64,000 nucleotides of DNA from Pseudarthrobacter chlorophenolicus (GCF_000962805.1 NZ_JZTW01000020.1:16829-80828); one strand, 5' to 3'; positions 1 through 8,836 are shown, numbered from the stretch's first letter. The notes: generated by a model not told the origin, from the sequence alone. Numbers and translations are program-made.

Positions 1-635
1 GTGTAGGCCCCGAAGACCATCACGGAGGCGCCCGCGGCCAGCCCGTCCAGGCCGTCGGTGAGGTTGACGCCGTTGGTGGCGGCGGTGACGATCAGGTTGG
101 ACCAGACCACGAAGAGGATGGCCCCGAGGACGGTACCGCCGAAGGCAAGGTCCAGCCACGGCAGGTCACGGACCAGCGAAATCTTGGTGGACGCGGGTGC
201 AAGCCCGGATTCGTCCGGAAAGTTCAGGGCGAGGACGGCGAAGATGACGCCGACGGCGGCCTGCAGGATCAGCTTGGCCTTGGCATTCAGGCCCAGGCTC
301 CGCTGCCGCGAGATCTTGATGAAGTCATCGAGGAACCCGACAAGGCCCATGCCCACCATGAGGAACAGCAGGATCAGGGCTGAGGCGGACGGCCCCGGTG
401 AATCCGGGTTCATGAGGAACATGATGAGGTGCGTGAGCCCATAGCTCAGCAGCACGGCGGCCACCACCACAGTGCCGCCCATGGTGGGCGTCCCGCGCTT
501 GGTGTGGTGGGACGTGGGTCCGTCATCGCGGATGAACTGGCCGTAGCCTCGGCGGACCAGCAGCCTGATGAACAGAGGCGTACCGACGAGGGCGCAGAGC
601 AGGGCCAGCCCGGCGCCGATCAAAAGTGCAATCAC
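1..635 (-). CDS. mraY: Phospho-N-acetylmuramoyl-pentapeptide transferase (MraY), 5' part only
   Basis: MraY transfers phospho-MurNAc-pentapeptide from the UDP precursor to undecaprenyl phosphate, making lipid I in the membrane. About 211 N-terminal residues are visible before the window edge. Seen: a hydrophobic first segment starting IALLIGAGLALL, the GFLDDFIKI acidic motif, and the NGVNLTDGLDGLA signature, all diagnostic of the family. The GTG start at 633-635 has an AAAGGAG ribosome-binding site nine bases upstream and overlaps the murF stop as GTGA, so translation is probably coupled. The reading frame is open to base 1. Truncation is only by the window, and identity is very secure. Confidence 0.96.
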   Translation of the reverse strand, partial: MIALLIGAGLALLCALVGTPLFIRLLVRRGYGQFIRDDGPTSHHTKRGTPTMGGTVVVAAVLLSYGLTHLIMFLMNPDSPGPSASALILLFLMVGMGLVGFLDDFIKISRQRSLGLNAKAKLILQAAVGVIFAVLALNFPDESGLAPASTKISLVRDLPWLDLAFGGTVLGAILFVVWSNLIVTAATNGVNLTDGLDGLAAGASVMVFGAY

Positions 636-2098
636 AGCTGTGTGCTCCTTTCATCGGCGTTCAGGGGGGTTTGTGGGGGTAATGCTATCCGATCGCCCAG
701 ATGGCGCAGGCCCACGCTGTTGGAGGACTTGAAGAGGACCAGGTCGCCCGGCTCGAGTTCGGCGTTAAGGAGTTCGTAGGCCTCGTCAGGGGTTTCGGCG
801 AACAGGCATTCGTCACCCCAGGAGCCTTCCTGGACAGCTGAGACGTACAGGGCCCGCGCTTCCCGGCCCACCACAACCAGCCTGGAGATGTTGAGCCGGA
901 CCACTTGCGTCCCCACAGCGGTGTGCTCCCGGATGGAGTCGTCCCCGAGTTCAAGCATCGCGCCAAGGACCGCCCAGGTCCGCCTGCCGCGCCCAAGATC
1001 GGCGAGCGTGCGCAAAGCTGCCCGCATGGATTCCGGATTGGCATTGTAGGCATCGTTGATCACCGTGACGCCGTCCGCGCGTTCAGTGCGTTCCATCCGC
1101 CAGCGGCTTGCCGCGCTTTGGCTGCTCAGGCCGGCGGCGATGTCCGCACCGGACATCCCGGCTGCGAAGGCCGCAGCCGCCGCAGCGAGCAGGTTGCCGG
1201 TGTGGTGGGCCCCGATGAGCTTACTGGCCACGTGGTGCGGGCCGTCGCCGCCGGGCAGCTGAAGGTCGAATTCCGGGTTGCCTTGTTCGTTGGTATCGGC
1301 GCCGAGGGCCTCCACCGCGGCTCCCCCGCGTCCTTCGGCGCTGAAGCCGAGCACGGTGGCCGTGGTGCGGCTGCGCATGGCGGCCACCCTGTCGTCGTCG
1401 AGGTTGATGATCGCGGTCCCGCCGTCGGAGAGGCCTTCAACCATCTCCCCCTTGGCGAGGGCGATGTTGGCTACTCCCCCGAATTCGCCGGCGTGGGCGG
1501 TGCCCACCGCGAGAACCACTCCGATGTCCGGCTTCACCATGTCGGCGAGGTACCGGATGTGGCCGATTCCGGTGGCGCCCATTTCGATCACGAGATAGCG
1601 GGTGCCTTCGTCCGCCTGAAAGACGGTCAGGGGGACGCCCACCTCGCCGTTGTAGGAGCCTTTCGGTGCCACCGTTGCGCCCTGTGAGCCGAACAGCCCG
1701 GCCAGGAGGTCCTTGGTGGTGGTTTTGCCGGCTGAGCCCGTGATGCCGACGACGGTGAGCTCCTGGCCTGCTGCGGCGCGGGCGGCACGGATCCGCCGGA
1801 CGGCCTCCGCGGCCAGGGCCCCCATGGCGAGGACGGCGTCATCCACCAGTACCGCTGGGTAGGAACTGCCGTCGGGCCGGGCAGCCGGGCGTTCTACGAT
1901 TGCCAGGACGGCACCGGAGTCGAAGGCTGCGCCGATGAAATCATGCCCGTCAGCGTGTTCTCCGGGCTTGGCAACGTACAGCGAACCGGGTGTGGCTTCG
2001 CGGGAGTCCGTCACTACCGATGTAGGCGTGATTCCTGGATCGGCGTCCAGGCGCCCCTTGGTGATGTCGGCGATTTCGGCCGCAGTAAAAGCAATCAT
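632..2098 (-). CDS. murF: UDP-MurNAc-tripeptide--D-Ala-D-Ala ligase (MurF)
   Basis: Cytoplasmic ATP-dependent ligase that adds D-alanyl-D-alanine to the UDP-MurNAc tripeptide, the last soluble step of peptidoglycan precursor synthesis. The 488-residue protein has the Mur ligase layout: N-terminal substrate domain, ATP-binding loop GITGSAGKTTT near residue 120, the central motif ending in NDAYNANPESM near residue 350, and a C-terminal domain with LGAMLELGDDS. Length is normal for MurF. It starts six bases after the murE stop and its TGA overlaps the mraY GTG, so it lies in the middle of the dcw operon. Confidence 0.96.
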   Translation of the reverse strand: MIAFTAAEIADITKGRLDADPGITPTSVVTDSREATPGSLYVAKPGEHADGHDFIGAAFDSGAVLAIVERPAARPDGSSYPAVLVDDAVLAMGALAAEAVRRIRAARAAAGQELTVVGITGSAGKTTTKDLLAGLFGSQGATVAPKGSYNGEVGVPLTVFQADEGTRYLVIEMGATGIGHIRYLADMVKPDIGVVLAVGTAHAGEFGGVANIALAKGEMVEGLSDGGTAIINLDDDRVAAMRSRTTATVLGFSAEGRGGAAVEALGADTNEQGNPEFDLQLPGGDGPHHVASKLIGAHHTGNLLAAAAAAFAAGMSGADIAAGLSSQSAASRWRMERTERADGVTVINDAYNANPESMRAALRTLADLGRGRRTWAVLGAMLELGDDSIREHTAVGTQVVRLNISRLVVVGREARALYVSAVQEGSWGDECLFAETPDEAYELLNAELEPGDLVLFKSSNSVGLRHLGDRIALPPQTPLNADERSTQL

Positions 2099-2104
2099 CT
2101 CGGT

Positions 2105-3742
2105 CTAGGACTCTATCCGGTCGTCTTGGAGAACGTTGAATCCCCTGGCTGTCAAGGCGCTGCGCAATTCCACGCGGTCGTCGAGGGCAAGATTGACGCC
2201 TTTGACTTCCTGCCAGACCTCGTGGCCACGGCCGGCCACGAGGATGCTGTCCAGCGGGCCTGCGAGCTCCACTGCGCGTCGGATGGCCTCATCCCGGGGG
2301 AACACCTCAAGGATCTCGCAGGGCAGCGATTCGCTGTTCCGGGCCTCTTCTGCACCCACCAGGACGTCGGCGCGGATGGCGGCTGCGTCCTCGTCGTGGG
2401 GATCGTCGTCAGTGATGATGACCGTATCCGCCAGCCGGGCAGCCACGGCGCCCATGGCAGGGCGTTTGCCCTGGTCGCGTTGGCCGGTGGCACCGAAAAC
2501 GACGATCAGCCGGGAGTCCGGAGACGGCGGGCGGACGGCTTCGAGGGCACGGGCCAGGGCATCGGTGTTGTGGGCGAAATCGACGACGGCGGCGGGCTGC
2601 TCGGCCACGAGTTGCATGCGTCCCGGCACTGCGACGGTAAACGGGTCGGCAATGTCCAGGGCTTCCTGAAGCACTGCGTGGTCCACACCCCCGGCGAGGA
2701 CCATGATCGCCGCCAGGGCCGCGTTGGCGACGTTGAAGCTGCCGGGCAGTCCGGTGTGCAGGCGCAGTTCTGCGCCGTCGGGACCCTTGAGCGTGAACGC
2801 CGTACCGAGTCCACGGGGTGCGGTGGAGGCCACAGTCCAGTCCGCGGCCGCCTGCCCGTCCGTGCTGAGGGTGGTGACCGGGATACCGGCGGTGCCGGCA
2901 AGGCGGCGGCCCCACTCGTCGTCGACCGTCACTACCGCCCTGCGGGCGCGGGCGGGCGTAAAAAGGTCGGCTTTGGTGGCGAAGTAGTCATCCATGGTGC
3001 CGTGCAGGTCCAGGTGGTCCTGCGTCAGGTTGGTGAAGCCGGCCACGTCAAACAGCACGCCGTCCACGCGCTGGTACGAGATGGCGTGTGAGGACACCTC
3101 CATGGCTGCCGCCCCCAGTCCCCGTTCGCGCATGAGCGCAAGCAGCCCGTGCACTTCGGTGGACTCCGGTGTGGTCAGCAGGCTTGGAATGGGCTCCGTG
3201 CCGGCAAGGATCTCAATGGTGCCGATCAGTCCGGACCGGGTGCCGAGGGCGCGCAGCAATGAGTTGATGAAGTACGTGGTGGTGGTCTTGCCGTTGGTGC
3301 CGGTTACGCCAAACAGCGTGAAATCATCCTCGGCGCCATCGGTGCTGCCGTAGATGGCTGCGGACAGCGGGCCCACCACGTTGCGGGGCTTGTCCACCAC
3401 GAGGACCGGAACCGGGGTGTCATTTCCCAGCGCCAGCAGGCGTGCACCGGCATCGTCTGTCAGGACAGCAACCGCACCGGCGCCCACGGCCTGCGCCACG
3501 AAATCAGCACCGTGGCGGGAAGCCCCTGGGAGGGCGACGTAGAGGTCTCCGGCTTCGACGGACCGGGAGTTCAGGGTGATTCCCGTTACCGTAACCTCGG
3601 CTGCATGCCCTGGAACCGCGACACCTACGGCGGCGCCAATGCTCTCCAACCGGACCGGTTCGACGGCGGTGGGCCGGAACCTGGCTTTGCTGGCAGGCGC
3701 GGCCGGAACGGCGCTGCTGTGGGACGGCGTGAACTCTGACAA
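2105..3742 (-). CDS. murE: UDP-MurNAc-dipeptide amino-acid ligase (MurE), probably L-lysine type
   Basis: Adds the third stem-peptide residue to UDP-MurNAc-L-Ala-D-Glu. The 545-residue protein has the ATP loop GVTGTNGKTTTT, the Mur motif DHLDLHGTMDDYF and a C-terminal domain with GRGHEVWQ. At about residue 445 the substrate-specificity motif reads DDPHDED instead of the DNPR of meso-diaminopimelate-adding enzymes. The arginine that holds the diaminopimelate carboxylate is missing, which fits the lysine-type wall of Arthrobacter relatives (inference). The start is a TTG at 3740-3742 preceded by GGAG at five bases. murF follows after six bases. Confidence 0.94.
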   Translation of the reverse strand: MSEFTPSHSSAVPAAPASKARFRPTAVEPVRLESIGAAVGVAVPGHAAEVTVTGITLNSRSVEAGDLYVALPGASRHGADFVAQAVGAGAVAVLTDDAGARLLALGNDTPVPVLVVDKPRNVVGPLSAAIYGSTDGAEDDFTLFGVTGTNGKTTTTYFINSLLRALGTRSGLIGTIEILAGTEPIPSLLTTPESTEVHGLLALMRERGLGAAAMEVSSHAISYQRVDGVLFDVAGFTNLTQDHLDLHGTMDDYFATKADLFTPARARRAVVTVDDEWGRRLAGTAGIPVTTLSTDGQAAADWTVASTAPRGLGTAFTLKGPDGAELRLHTGLPGSFNVANAALAAIMVLAGGVDHAVLQEALDIADPFTVAVPGRMQLVAEQPAAVVDFAHNTDALARALEAVRPPSPDSRLIVVFGATGQRDQGKRPAMGAVAARLADTVIITDDDPHDEDAAAIRADVLVGAEEARNSESLPCEILEVFPRDEAIRRAVELAGPLDSILVAGRGHEVWQEVKGVNLALDDRVELRSALTARGFNVLQDDRIES

Positions 3743-3821
3743 GGAATCTCCGATGGTGCTAGTGGACCGTGCCCGGCGGTGGCCGCAGCGGGCGTTGCTG
3801 CAGCGCGGTGGCGCCGGGATG

Positions 3822-5624
3822 CTACTTGGCGAACTGGGGCAGCCTGGCCGGTTCGCCGGTGGAAGGCTGGACGTTGTAGGTCCGCAGTGCCTGGCTCATG
3901 ACCGACCGGAAGACCGGCCCGTTGGTAATCCCGTAGATGCTGCCCTTGGGCCGCTGGAGTACCACCTCAACAATAAACCGCGGATCATCCATCGGCGCCA
4001 TGCCCACCATGGAGGCGGTGTAGCCGCAGAAGCCGGACTTGCCGTCGTCGCAGGGCGATTCCGAGGTACCTGTTTTGGCCCCCACCCGGTAGCCGTCAAT
4101 CGAGGCGTCCTTGATCTGGCCTTCGGTGACGGCGCTTTCCAGGATGTCCTGGACCTGCTGGGCGGTGCTGTCCGACACAACCTGGGTGGGGGGTGCTGCC
4201 GGCACCTTTTCCTCTGTTCCGTCTGCGGAAACATACGAGTCGATCAGGCGCGGCTGGAGCATCACCCCGTTGTTGGCCACTGACTGGAACGCACGGACGG
4301 TCTGGAGCGTGGACTGTGACACGCCCTGCCCGAAGAGGACGGTGAATTCCTGCCGGCCATCCCACTGGTCCGCGGGGGTGAGGATTCCGGAGGCGGTGGC
4401 GGGGAGCCCGATGTCCGGAGCCTGGCCGATGCCAAACTTCTGCAACCAGTCGTAGCGCTGTTCCTTGCTCAGGGCCTGCCCGGCCATCACGGTGCCCGTG
4501 TTCATGGAGTAGCCCAGGATGCCTGCAAGGGTGCGCTTCTCGGTTCCGTGCGAGAAAGAATCCGTGAAAGTCTGGCCATTGACCGTGTAGGAGGGCGGCA
4601 GCGTGTATTCGCTGAGCGGGTTGGCTTTGCCTTCCTCGATCAGGGCCGCCGCGGTCAGCATCTTCTCCACAGAACCCGGCTCGTAGGCCGCGGTAACAGC
4701 CCTGACACCGCGGTCCTTGGCGGCCACCAGGCCCGGGTTATTCGGGTCCGGGGAGTTGGTGTCCGCCATGGCCACCAGGTTGCCGGTCTTGACGTCCATG
4801 ACGATGATGACGCCCCATTCGGCGCTGAGCTTGTCCGCCTGGCTTTGGATGGCCTGCTGCGCGAAGTACTGGAGGTCGGAGTTAATGGTGAGCTTGACGC
4901 TCTTGCCGTCCTGCGGTGCCGTCAGCTCGTCCACGCCCACCGGAATCCGGAGACCGTCCGCCCCGATTTCGAACAGGCGCTTGCCATCCGCCCCTTTGAG
5001 GAGATCGTCCTGGGTCTGTTCGATGCCGGCTTGTCCGCTGCCGCCCTCCTGCAGAAAGCCGATGATGCCGCCCGCCACTGAGCCGTTGGGGTAGACGCGC
5101 TTGCTGACGCCTTCGGTGACGATGCCGGGCACCTGGAGTTTGGAAATGCGGTCCTCGACGTCCGGCTTCACGTCCTTGGCCACGATGTAGTAGCGCGACT
5201 CGCCGGTGACAGCTTTGACGATGGCATCCTTGTCCATGCCCAGGACCGCCGCCAGCTCGGTGAGGCCCTGGTCCCGGCTGACCTCGACGAGCTTTTCCTT
5301 GCCGTCGACGTTATCCAGGCGCCGGTAGGACTCAGTCTTGGTATTGAGCTGCTGGTCCACTACCACGTTGTAGCGGATCACACTGTTGGCCAGCACCGTA
5401 CCGTTGGCGTCCAGGATGCTGCCGCGCTCTGCGGGCAGGACTGTTTCGGTCATCCGCTTGTTGAGGGCCGCTTCAGCCATGCCGCCGACGTCCAGGCCCT
5501 GGACCAGGAACAGCTTTCCCCCAACCACCAGCAGGAGGGAGAGCATGATGCCCAGGCCCAGGCGCAACCGCCTGGTGGGGTTGGGCGCTTTGCCGTTCAC
5601 TGCCTTACCGGTCCTCTGCGCCAC
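3822..5624 (-). CDS. ftsI: Septal class B penicillin-binding protein (FtsI/PBP3)
   Basis: Monofunctional transpeptidase that crosslinks septal peptidoglycan outside the membrane, partnered with FtsW. The 600-residue protein has one N-terminal membrane anchor (about residues 22-45), a dimerisation domain, and a transpeptidase domain with active-site SVEK near residue 318, SMN near 373 and KTG near 517. No PASTA domain follows. The GTG start at 5622-5624 has AAGGA six bases upstream. It lies between ftsL and murE in the usual dcw order. Beta-lactam target by family knowledge. Confidence 0.95.
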   Translation of the reverse strand: MAQRTGKAVNGKAPNPTRRLRLGLGIMLSLLLVVGGKLFLVQGLDVGGMAEAALNKRMTETVLPAERGSILDANGTVLANSVIRYNVVVDQQLNTKTESYRRLDNVDGKEKLVEVSRDQGLTELAAVLGMDKDAIVKAVTGESRYYIVAKDVKPDVEDRISKLQVPGIVTEGVSKRVYPNGSVAGGIIGFLQEGGSGQAGIEQTQDDLLKGADGKRLFEIGADGLRIPVGVDELTAPQDGKSVKLTINSDLQYFAQQAIQSQADKLSAEWGVIIVMDVKTGNLVAMADTNSPDPNNPGLVAAKDRGVRAVTAAYEPGSVEKMLTAAALIEEGKANPLSEYTLPPSYTVNGQTFTDSFSHGTEKRTLAGILGYSMNTGTVMAGQALSKEQRYDWLQKFGIGQAPDIGLPATASGILTPADQWDGRQEFTVLFGQGVSQSTLQTVRAFQSVANNGVMLQPRLIDSYVSADGTEEKVPAAPPTQVVSDSTAQQVQDILESAVTEGQIKDASIDGYRVGAKTGTSESPCDDGKSGFCGYTASMVGMAPMDDPRFIVEVVLQRPKGSIYGITNGPVFRSVMSQALRTYNVQPSTGEPARLPQFAK

Positions 5625-5668
5625 TGATCTTCCTTGCTGTTCGTCCCTCGTGCCTGCCAGTCCCGCTC

Positions 5669-6313
5669 TTACTGTCCGGGCACCTTCTGCTGCGGTGCAG
5701 GAACTGTGCCGCCGTTCAGCTCGGCCGCGGAGGCCTGGCGGGCCGGTGCTGCCGCTGCAGGCGCCTCAGCGGCAGGAGCTGCTGCGGCGGGCGGGGTTTC
5801 TGCTGCCGGTTTGCGGCTTGCCAGGGGTTCACCCGTTGAAGCCGGCGGCACGACGATCAGCTGCCCGGGGACTGCCGGGGCAGGAATGACAGCACCTTCC
5901 GTGGCACCCTTCACTGCCGGCGTGGCCTTGCCGGTGACGGACAGCGTGGAGAGGTCGATCTGGCCCTTGACGGTTGAGGCCACCATCCCCAGGTCCTTGG
6001 CCTTGGCAGCAAGGTTCTGCGGGGCCTCGAAGTTCTGTACCTGCTGGGTGAGGTCCTGGTTCTGCTTGGTCAGCGTGCTCTGCTTGGCGCGCAGTTCCAC
6101 CAGCTGGTACTGCGCAGTGGATACCGAGATATTCAGGACCAGGACTGCCACCAGGGCAACAGCGAGCATAGCGAAGCAGAGGACGACGAAAGGGGCACGC
6201 CGCTTGCGGGGCATGCTGCGCACTACGGACAGCGGGGTACGGCTCTTCCGTTCCTCGCGCTGCGCCGGATTGCCGGGAGCGGCGGGAAAGTTCTTGACGG
6301 CAGCGGTGCTCAT
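5669..6313 (-). CDS. ftsL: FtsL-like division protein with Ala/Pro-rich tail
   Basis: Small bitopic division protein expected to join the FtsL-FtsB-FtsQ complex. The 214-residue sequence has a basic cytoplasmic N-terminus (about 1-40), one transmembrane helix (about 41-63), and a short coiled coil rich in Leu, Gln and Lys (about 68-105). After that comes a long extracellular tail dominated by Ala and Pro that ends the protein. Primary sequence of FtsL is poorly conserved; the call rests on topology, coiled coil and position between rsmH and ftsI. Its ATG overlaps the rsmH stop by four bases (ATGA). The Ala/Pro tail makes it longer than FtsL of many bacteria. Confidence 0.82.
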   Translation of the reverse strand: MSTAAVKNFPAAPGNPAQREERKSRTPLSVVRSMPRKRRAPFVVLCFAMLAVALVAVLVLNISVSTAQYQLVELRAKQSTLTKQNQDLTQQVQNFEAPQNLAAKAKDLGMVASTVKGQIDLSTLSVTGKATPAVKGATEGAVIPAPAVPGQLIVVPPASTGEPLASRKPAAETPPAAAAPAAEAPAAAAPARQASAAELNGGTVPAPQQKVPGQ

Positions 6314-7302
6314 GCAGCTCTCCTGGCTCTGATTCGTTCCGCCGCGCGAAGCCTGGCTGAGGCGGCACGGGGGTTCTCGGCGATTTCGACGGCGGTGGGC
6401 ACCTCGGTGCCCTTGGTCAGGATTTTGAGTTCGGGTTTATGTTCTTCCAGTTCCACCGGAAAGCCCAGCGGCGCGGAGGACTTGGAGCGGCCCTGGAGAA
6501 CTCCCTTGACGATCTTGTCCTCCAGGGAGTGGTAAGACATGACCACGATTCGTCCGCCCATGGCCAGCGCATCCACAGCGGCTGGGACGGCGCGCTCCAG
6601 GACGTCAAGCTCCTCGTTGACTTCAATCCGCAATGCCTGGAAGGTCCGCTTCGCCGGATGTCCTCCGGACTTGGCTGCTCCGGCGGGGACGACGGACCGG
6701 ATCTGTTCCACCAACTCTCCGGTGGTAGTGAATGGCTTCACGCCACGGGCCGCGACGATCCGGTTCGCGATGCGGCCCGCGAACTTCTCCTCGCCCCACT
6801 TCCGGATGATCCGGACCAGCTCTTCCTCGCTGTAGGTGTTAACGACGTCAGCAGCAGTCTGGCCACGGCTTGTGTCCATCCGCATGTCCAGCGGAGCGTC
6901 GAAGGAGTAGGCAAAGCCGCGCTCCCGCTCGTCAAGCTGGAGCGACGAAACGCCGAGGTCCATCAGGATGCCGGAGATTTCGGTGACGCCGAGGTCCGCG
7001 AGAACTTCGGGGATTTCGTCGTAAACAGCGTGGACCAGATCCGTCCGTGCGCTGAACGGTGCGAGCCGTTCCCCCGCAAGGGCGAGTGCTTCCTCGTCAC
7101 GGTCAATGCCGATCAGGTGAAGGTCCGGGAAACGCTGGAGCATGGCTTCGGAGTGCCCGCCCATCCCCAGCGTGGCGTCGATGACGATCGGGGCCTTGCC
7201 CTGCTGCCGCGCGGCATCAAAGCCGGGGGCCAACAAATTGATGCACCGGTCCCGCAGGACCGGCACATGGCGTTCGGACGTTGGCTTCGGTTGTTCGTTC
7301 AT
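6310..7302 (-). CDS. rsmH: 16S rRNA (cytosine-1402 N4) methyltransferase RsmH (MraW)
   Basis: SAM-dependent enzyme that methylates N4 of C1402 in the ribosomal P site. The 330-residue protein shows the N-terminal HVPVLRDRCINLL signature, the SAM-binding ATLGMGGHSEAML segment, IDRDEEAL, GILMDLGVSS, and the late VMSYHSLEDKIVK motif. It is the second gene of the dcw cluster, separated from mraZ by about 180 bases that show no additional gene. ATG at 7300-7302 follows an AAGGGACGAGG ribosome-binding stretch. Identity is secure. Confidence 0.96.
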   Translation of the reverse strand: MNEQPKPTSERHVPVLRDRCINLLAPGFDAARQQGKAPIVIDATLGMGGHSEAMLQRFPDLHLIGIDRDEEALALAGERLAPFSARTDLVHAVYDEIPEVLADLGVTEISGILMDLGVSSLQLDERERGFAYSFDAPLDMRMDTSRGQTAADVVNTYSEEELVRIIRKWGEEKFAGRIANRIVAARGVKPFTTTGELVEQIRSVVPAGAAKSGGHPAKRTFQALRIEVNEELDVLERAVPAAVDALAMGGRIVVMSYHSLEDKIVKGVLQGRSKSSAPLGFPVELEEHKPELKILTKGTEVPTAVEIAENPRAASARLRAAERIRARRAA

Positions 7303-7483
7303 GCCTCGTCCCTTCTCGCCGTCGTGGTAGCTGCTTCCGCTTCCGGGATCAGATCCCCATCCGTACCTACCGTCCCGCCCGCCTGGCTCCGGGGAAGTGA
7401 GTCAGGTTGGCTGGCCGATCGGCCGGCTGGAGATCTCATCCAGGAAACTTCCTGCGTGAAACTCCTGCTTACCGCTCCGGGAT

Positions 7484-7912
7484 TCAGAGAATGCCCGGAA
7501 TGGGATCGTCCGTTTCAGAGAAGGCTGTTTCCTTCTCCGCGAGGTATTCATTCCAAGCCTGGGCGTCCCAGATCTCGGCGCGGGAGCCTGCGCCGATGAC
7601 GGCCAGTTCCCTTCCGAGCCCTGCGTACTCCCGGAGCGCGGGAGGAATAGTCACGCGCCCCTGCTTGTCAGGTACCTCGTCAGAGGCCCCAGAGAGAAAG
7701 ACACGGATGTAGTCACGTGCCTGCTTGGAGGAGATTGGCGCCTCCCGCATCTGCTCGTGGACCCGTGCAAATTCCTTCTCGCTGAAGACGTAGATGCAAC
7801 GTTCCTGGCCCCTTGTGAGCACCAGGCCGCTTGCCAGTTCCTCACGAAACTTGGCGGGGAGAATGATCCGTCCCTTTTCGTCCAGGCGCGGCGAGTGAGT
7901 GCCCAGAAACAC
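7484..7912 (-). CDS. mraZ: Transcriptional regulator MraZ
   Basis: Ring-forming DNA-binding protein that regulates its own dcw operon. The 142-residue protein has the two AbrB-like SpoVT half-domains; the N-terminal signature [15 protein letters not shown] is diagnostic, and a second copy begins around [10 protein letters not shown]. The start is a GTG at 7910-7912 giving the canonical MFLGT opening. The ribosome-binding site is weak (AGGCGGTGGG). Three GTGGR boxes spaced by ten bases lie about 70 bases upstream, matching the operator pattern known for MraZ. Confidence 0.95.
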
Positions 7913-7978
7913 TGGCCCACCGCCTGTCCGATATCAGGAAATGCACATCCCCTATGTTGCAACCACCCTCTTATGCCC

Positions 7979-8003
7979 TCCACATTACTCCACTTTCCCC
8001 CAC
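7979..8003 (-). promoter_or_regulatory. Candidate MraZ operator: three GTGGR boxes with 10-bp period
   Basis: Read on the minus strand, GTGGG (8003-7999), GTGGA (7993-7989) and GTGGA (7983-7979) follow one another at exactly ten-base intervals. MraZ is known to bind direct repeats of this kind separated by five bases upstream of mraZ. A possible TANNNT -10 element (TAATGT) lies between boxes two and three, which would let MraZ cover the core promoter; the promoter assignment is uncertain. Confidence 0.8.
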
Positions 8004-8165
8004 AGTCAACGCAAAATCGGGCGTGGTGAGCCCCTAAATTGGGATACCCGCCGCGGAATGGCGCTATTTTCAGCGGGTGGTGGGAAGTGGAGCGGATTTC
8101 CAGCGCGCGACGGAAATCCGGCGGGAGCCGTCGCGTGAGATGCGGTCAAACGCCGTTAAACAGGA

Positions 8166-8189
8166 AAAGACCCGCGTCAGCGGGTCTTT
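8166..8189 (-). terminator. Terminator after the DUF3040 gene
   Basis: Perfect 10-bp stem AAAGACCCGC / GCGGGTCTTT with a four-base loop. On the minus strand the stem is followed by a short T run (TTTTCC). It lies about 70 bases past the DUF3040 stop and ahead of the mraZ promoter, so it insulates the dcw operon. The 345-base stretch 7913-8257 holds this and the MraZ operator, and no gene. Confidence 0.8.
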
Positions 8190-8257
8190 CTGCTGTTCCT
8201 TCCCCTGCCGGGGAGCTAAATGGAGGCTCCGAGTGGGACCCCGATTACCGGAAAGCC

Positions 8258-8632
8258 CTAGGGCTCACCGCGCCGGCGCTCATCCCAGCGCTCCTCGAGA
8301 TTGCTCATGAAGGAACTCCGTGGCTTGCCTGGTTTGCCGGCACTGCCCTTGGCGCCATTCTTGGCTGCCGCGGAACTGCGCATCGTGGCAAAGTACACGC
8401 CGCCGCCCATGACAATAAACCCGAGGACGCCAACGAAGATGCTTTGCAGCGTCACGCCAACCAATAGCAGGAACACTCCTGCCAGGGCACCAAGGACACC
8501 GATCACCACATGCCTGGTTGACCACGAACGCCCGGGGTCCGACCCCATGGAGTTCGCAAACTTCGGGTCGTCCTCGTGAAGCTGCTTCTCCAACTGCTCA
8601 AGCAGCTTCTGTTCGTGCTCCGACAGCGGCAT
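8258..8632 (-). CDS. DUF3040 small membrane protein
   Basis: Conserved actinobacterial family of unknown function. The N-terminus MPLSEHEQKLLEQLEKQL is the family hallmark: a charged amphipathic helix. Two membrane segments follow (about residues 41-60 and 62-82), then a basic, Ser/Gly/Lys-rich cytoplasmic tail ending in a charged Arg/Glu stretch. About 124 residues. The ATG at 8630-8632 is chosen over an in-frame GTG one codon upstream because AAGGAGG is better spaced from the ATG. It is monocistronic, with a terminator downstream and a long structured leader upstream. Function is not known. Confidence 0.85.
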   Translation of the reverse strand: MPLSEHEQKLLEQLEKQLHEDDPKFANSMGSDPGRSWSTRHVVIGVLGALAGVFLLLVGVTLQSIFVGVLGFIVMGGGVYFATMRSSAAAKNGAKGSAGKPGKPRSSFMSNLEERWDERRRGEP

Positions 8633-8695
8633 CACGACCTCCTTCGTAGGCCAACGTCCGGGCTGGTCCCAGAGATTACTCCTGCACCCTTAACG

Positions 8696-8758
8696 GCTGG
8701 TGCGCCCATTAGGTTCCCGTCTTCCCGCCTGGGCAGGAGGTTGAACCGGGCGCACAGC
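8696..8758 (-). other. Long imperfect hairpin between dinB and the DUF3040 gene
   Basis: Arms GCTGGTGCGCCC (8696-8707) and GGGCGCACAGC (8748-8758) pair over 11 bases with one bulged G. Immediately inside, GGTTC (8712-8716) pairs with GAACC (8743-8747), and CTTCC/GGAGG can pair at the tip. The element lies 64 bases before the DUF3040 ATG. It could be a structured 5' leader, or a late terminator for dinB; no clear T run decides. The rest of 8633-8915 holds only a second inverted repeat. Confidence 0.5.
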
Positions 8759-8810
8759 CGCCGGAGCGGAAGCATGTCCAAAACGGTCCGGCAGTAGTCC
8801 AATCACTCAA

Positions 8811-8836
8811 AAACTATGTATCTCTAAGGATAGTTT
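8811..8836. promoter_or_regulatory. Inverted repeat AAACTAT-N12-ATAGTTT
   Basis: Seven-base perfect arms around a 12-base centre in a locally AT-rich patch between dinB and the DUF3040 gene. A loose minus-strand -10 (TATCCT) falls in one arm. This could be an operator or promoter element for the DUF3040 gene. No binding protein can be named. Confidence 0.35.
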
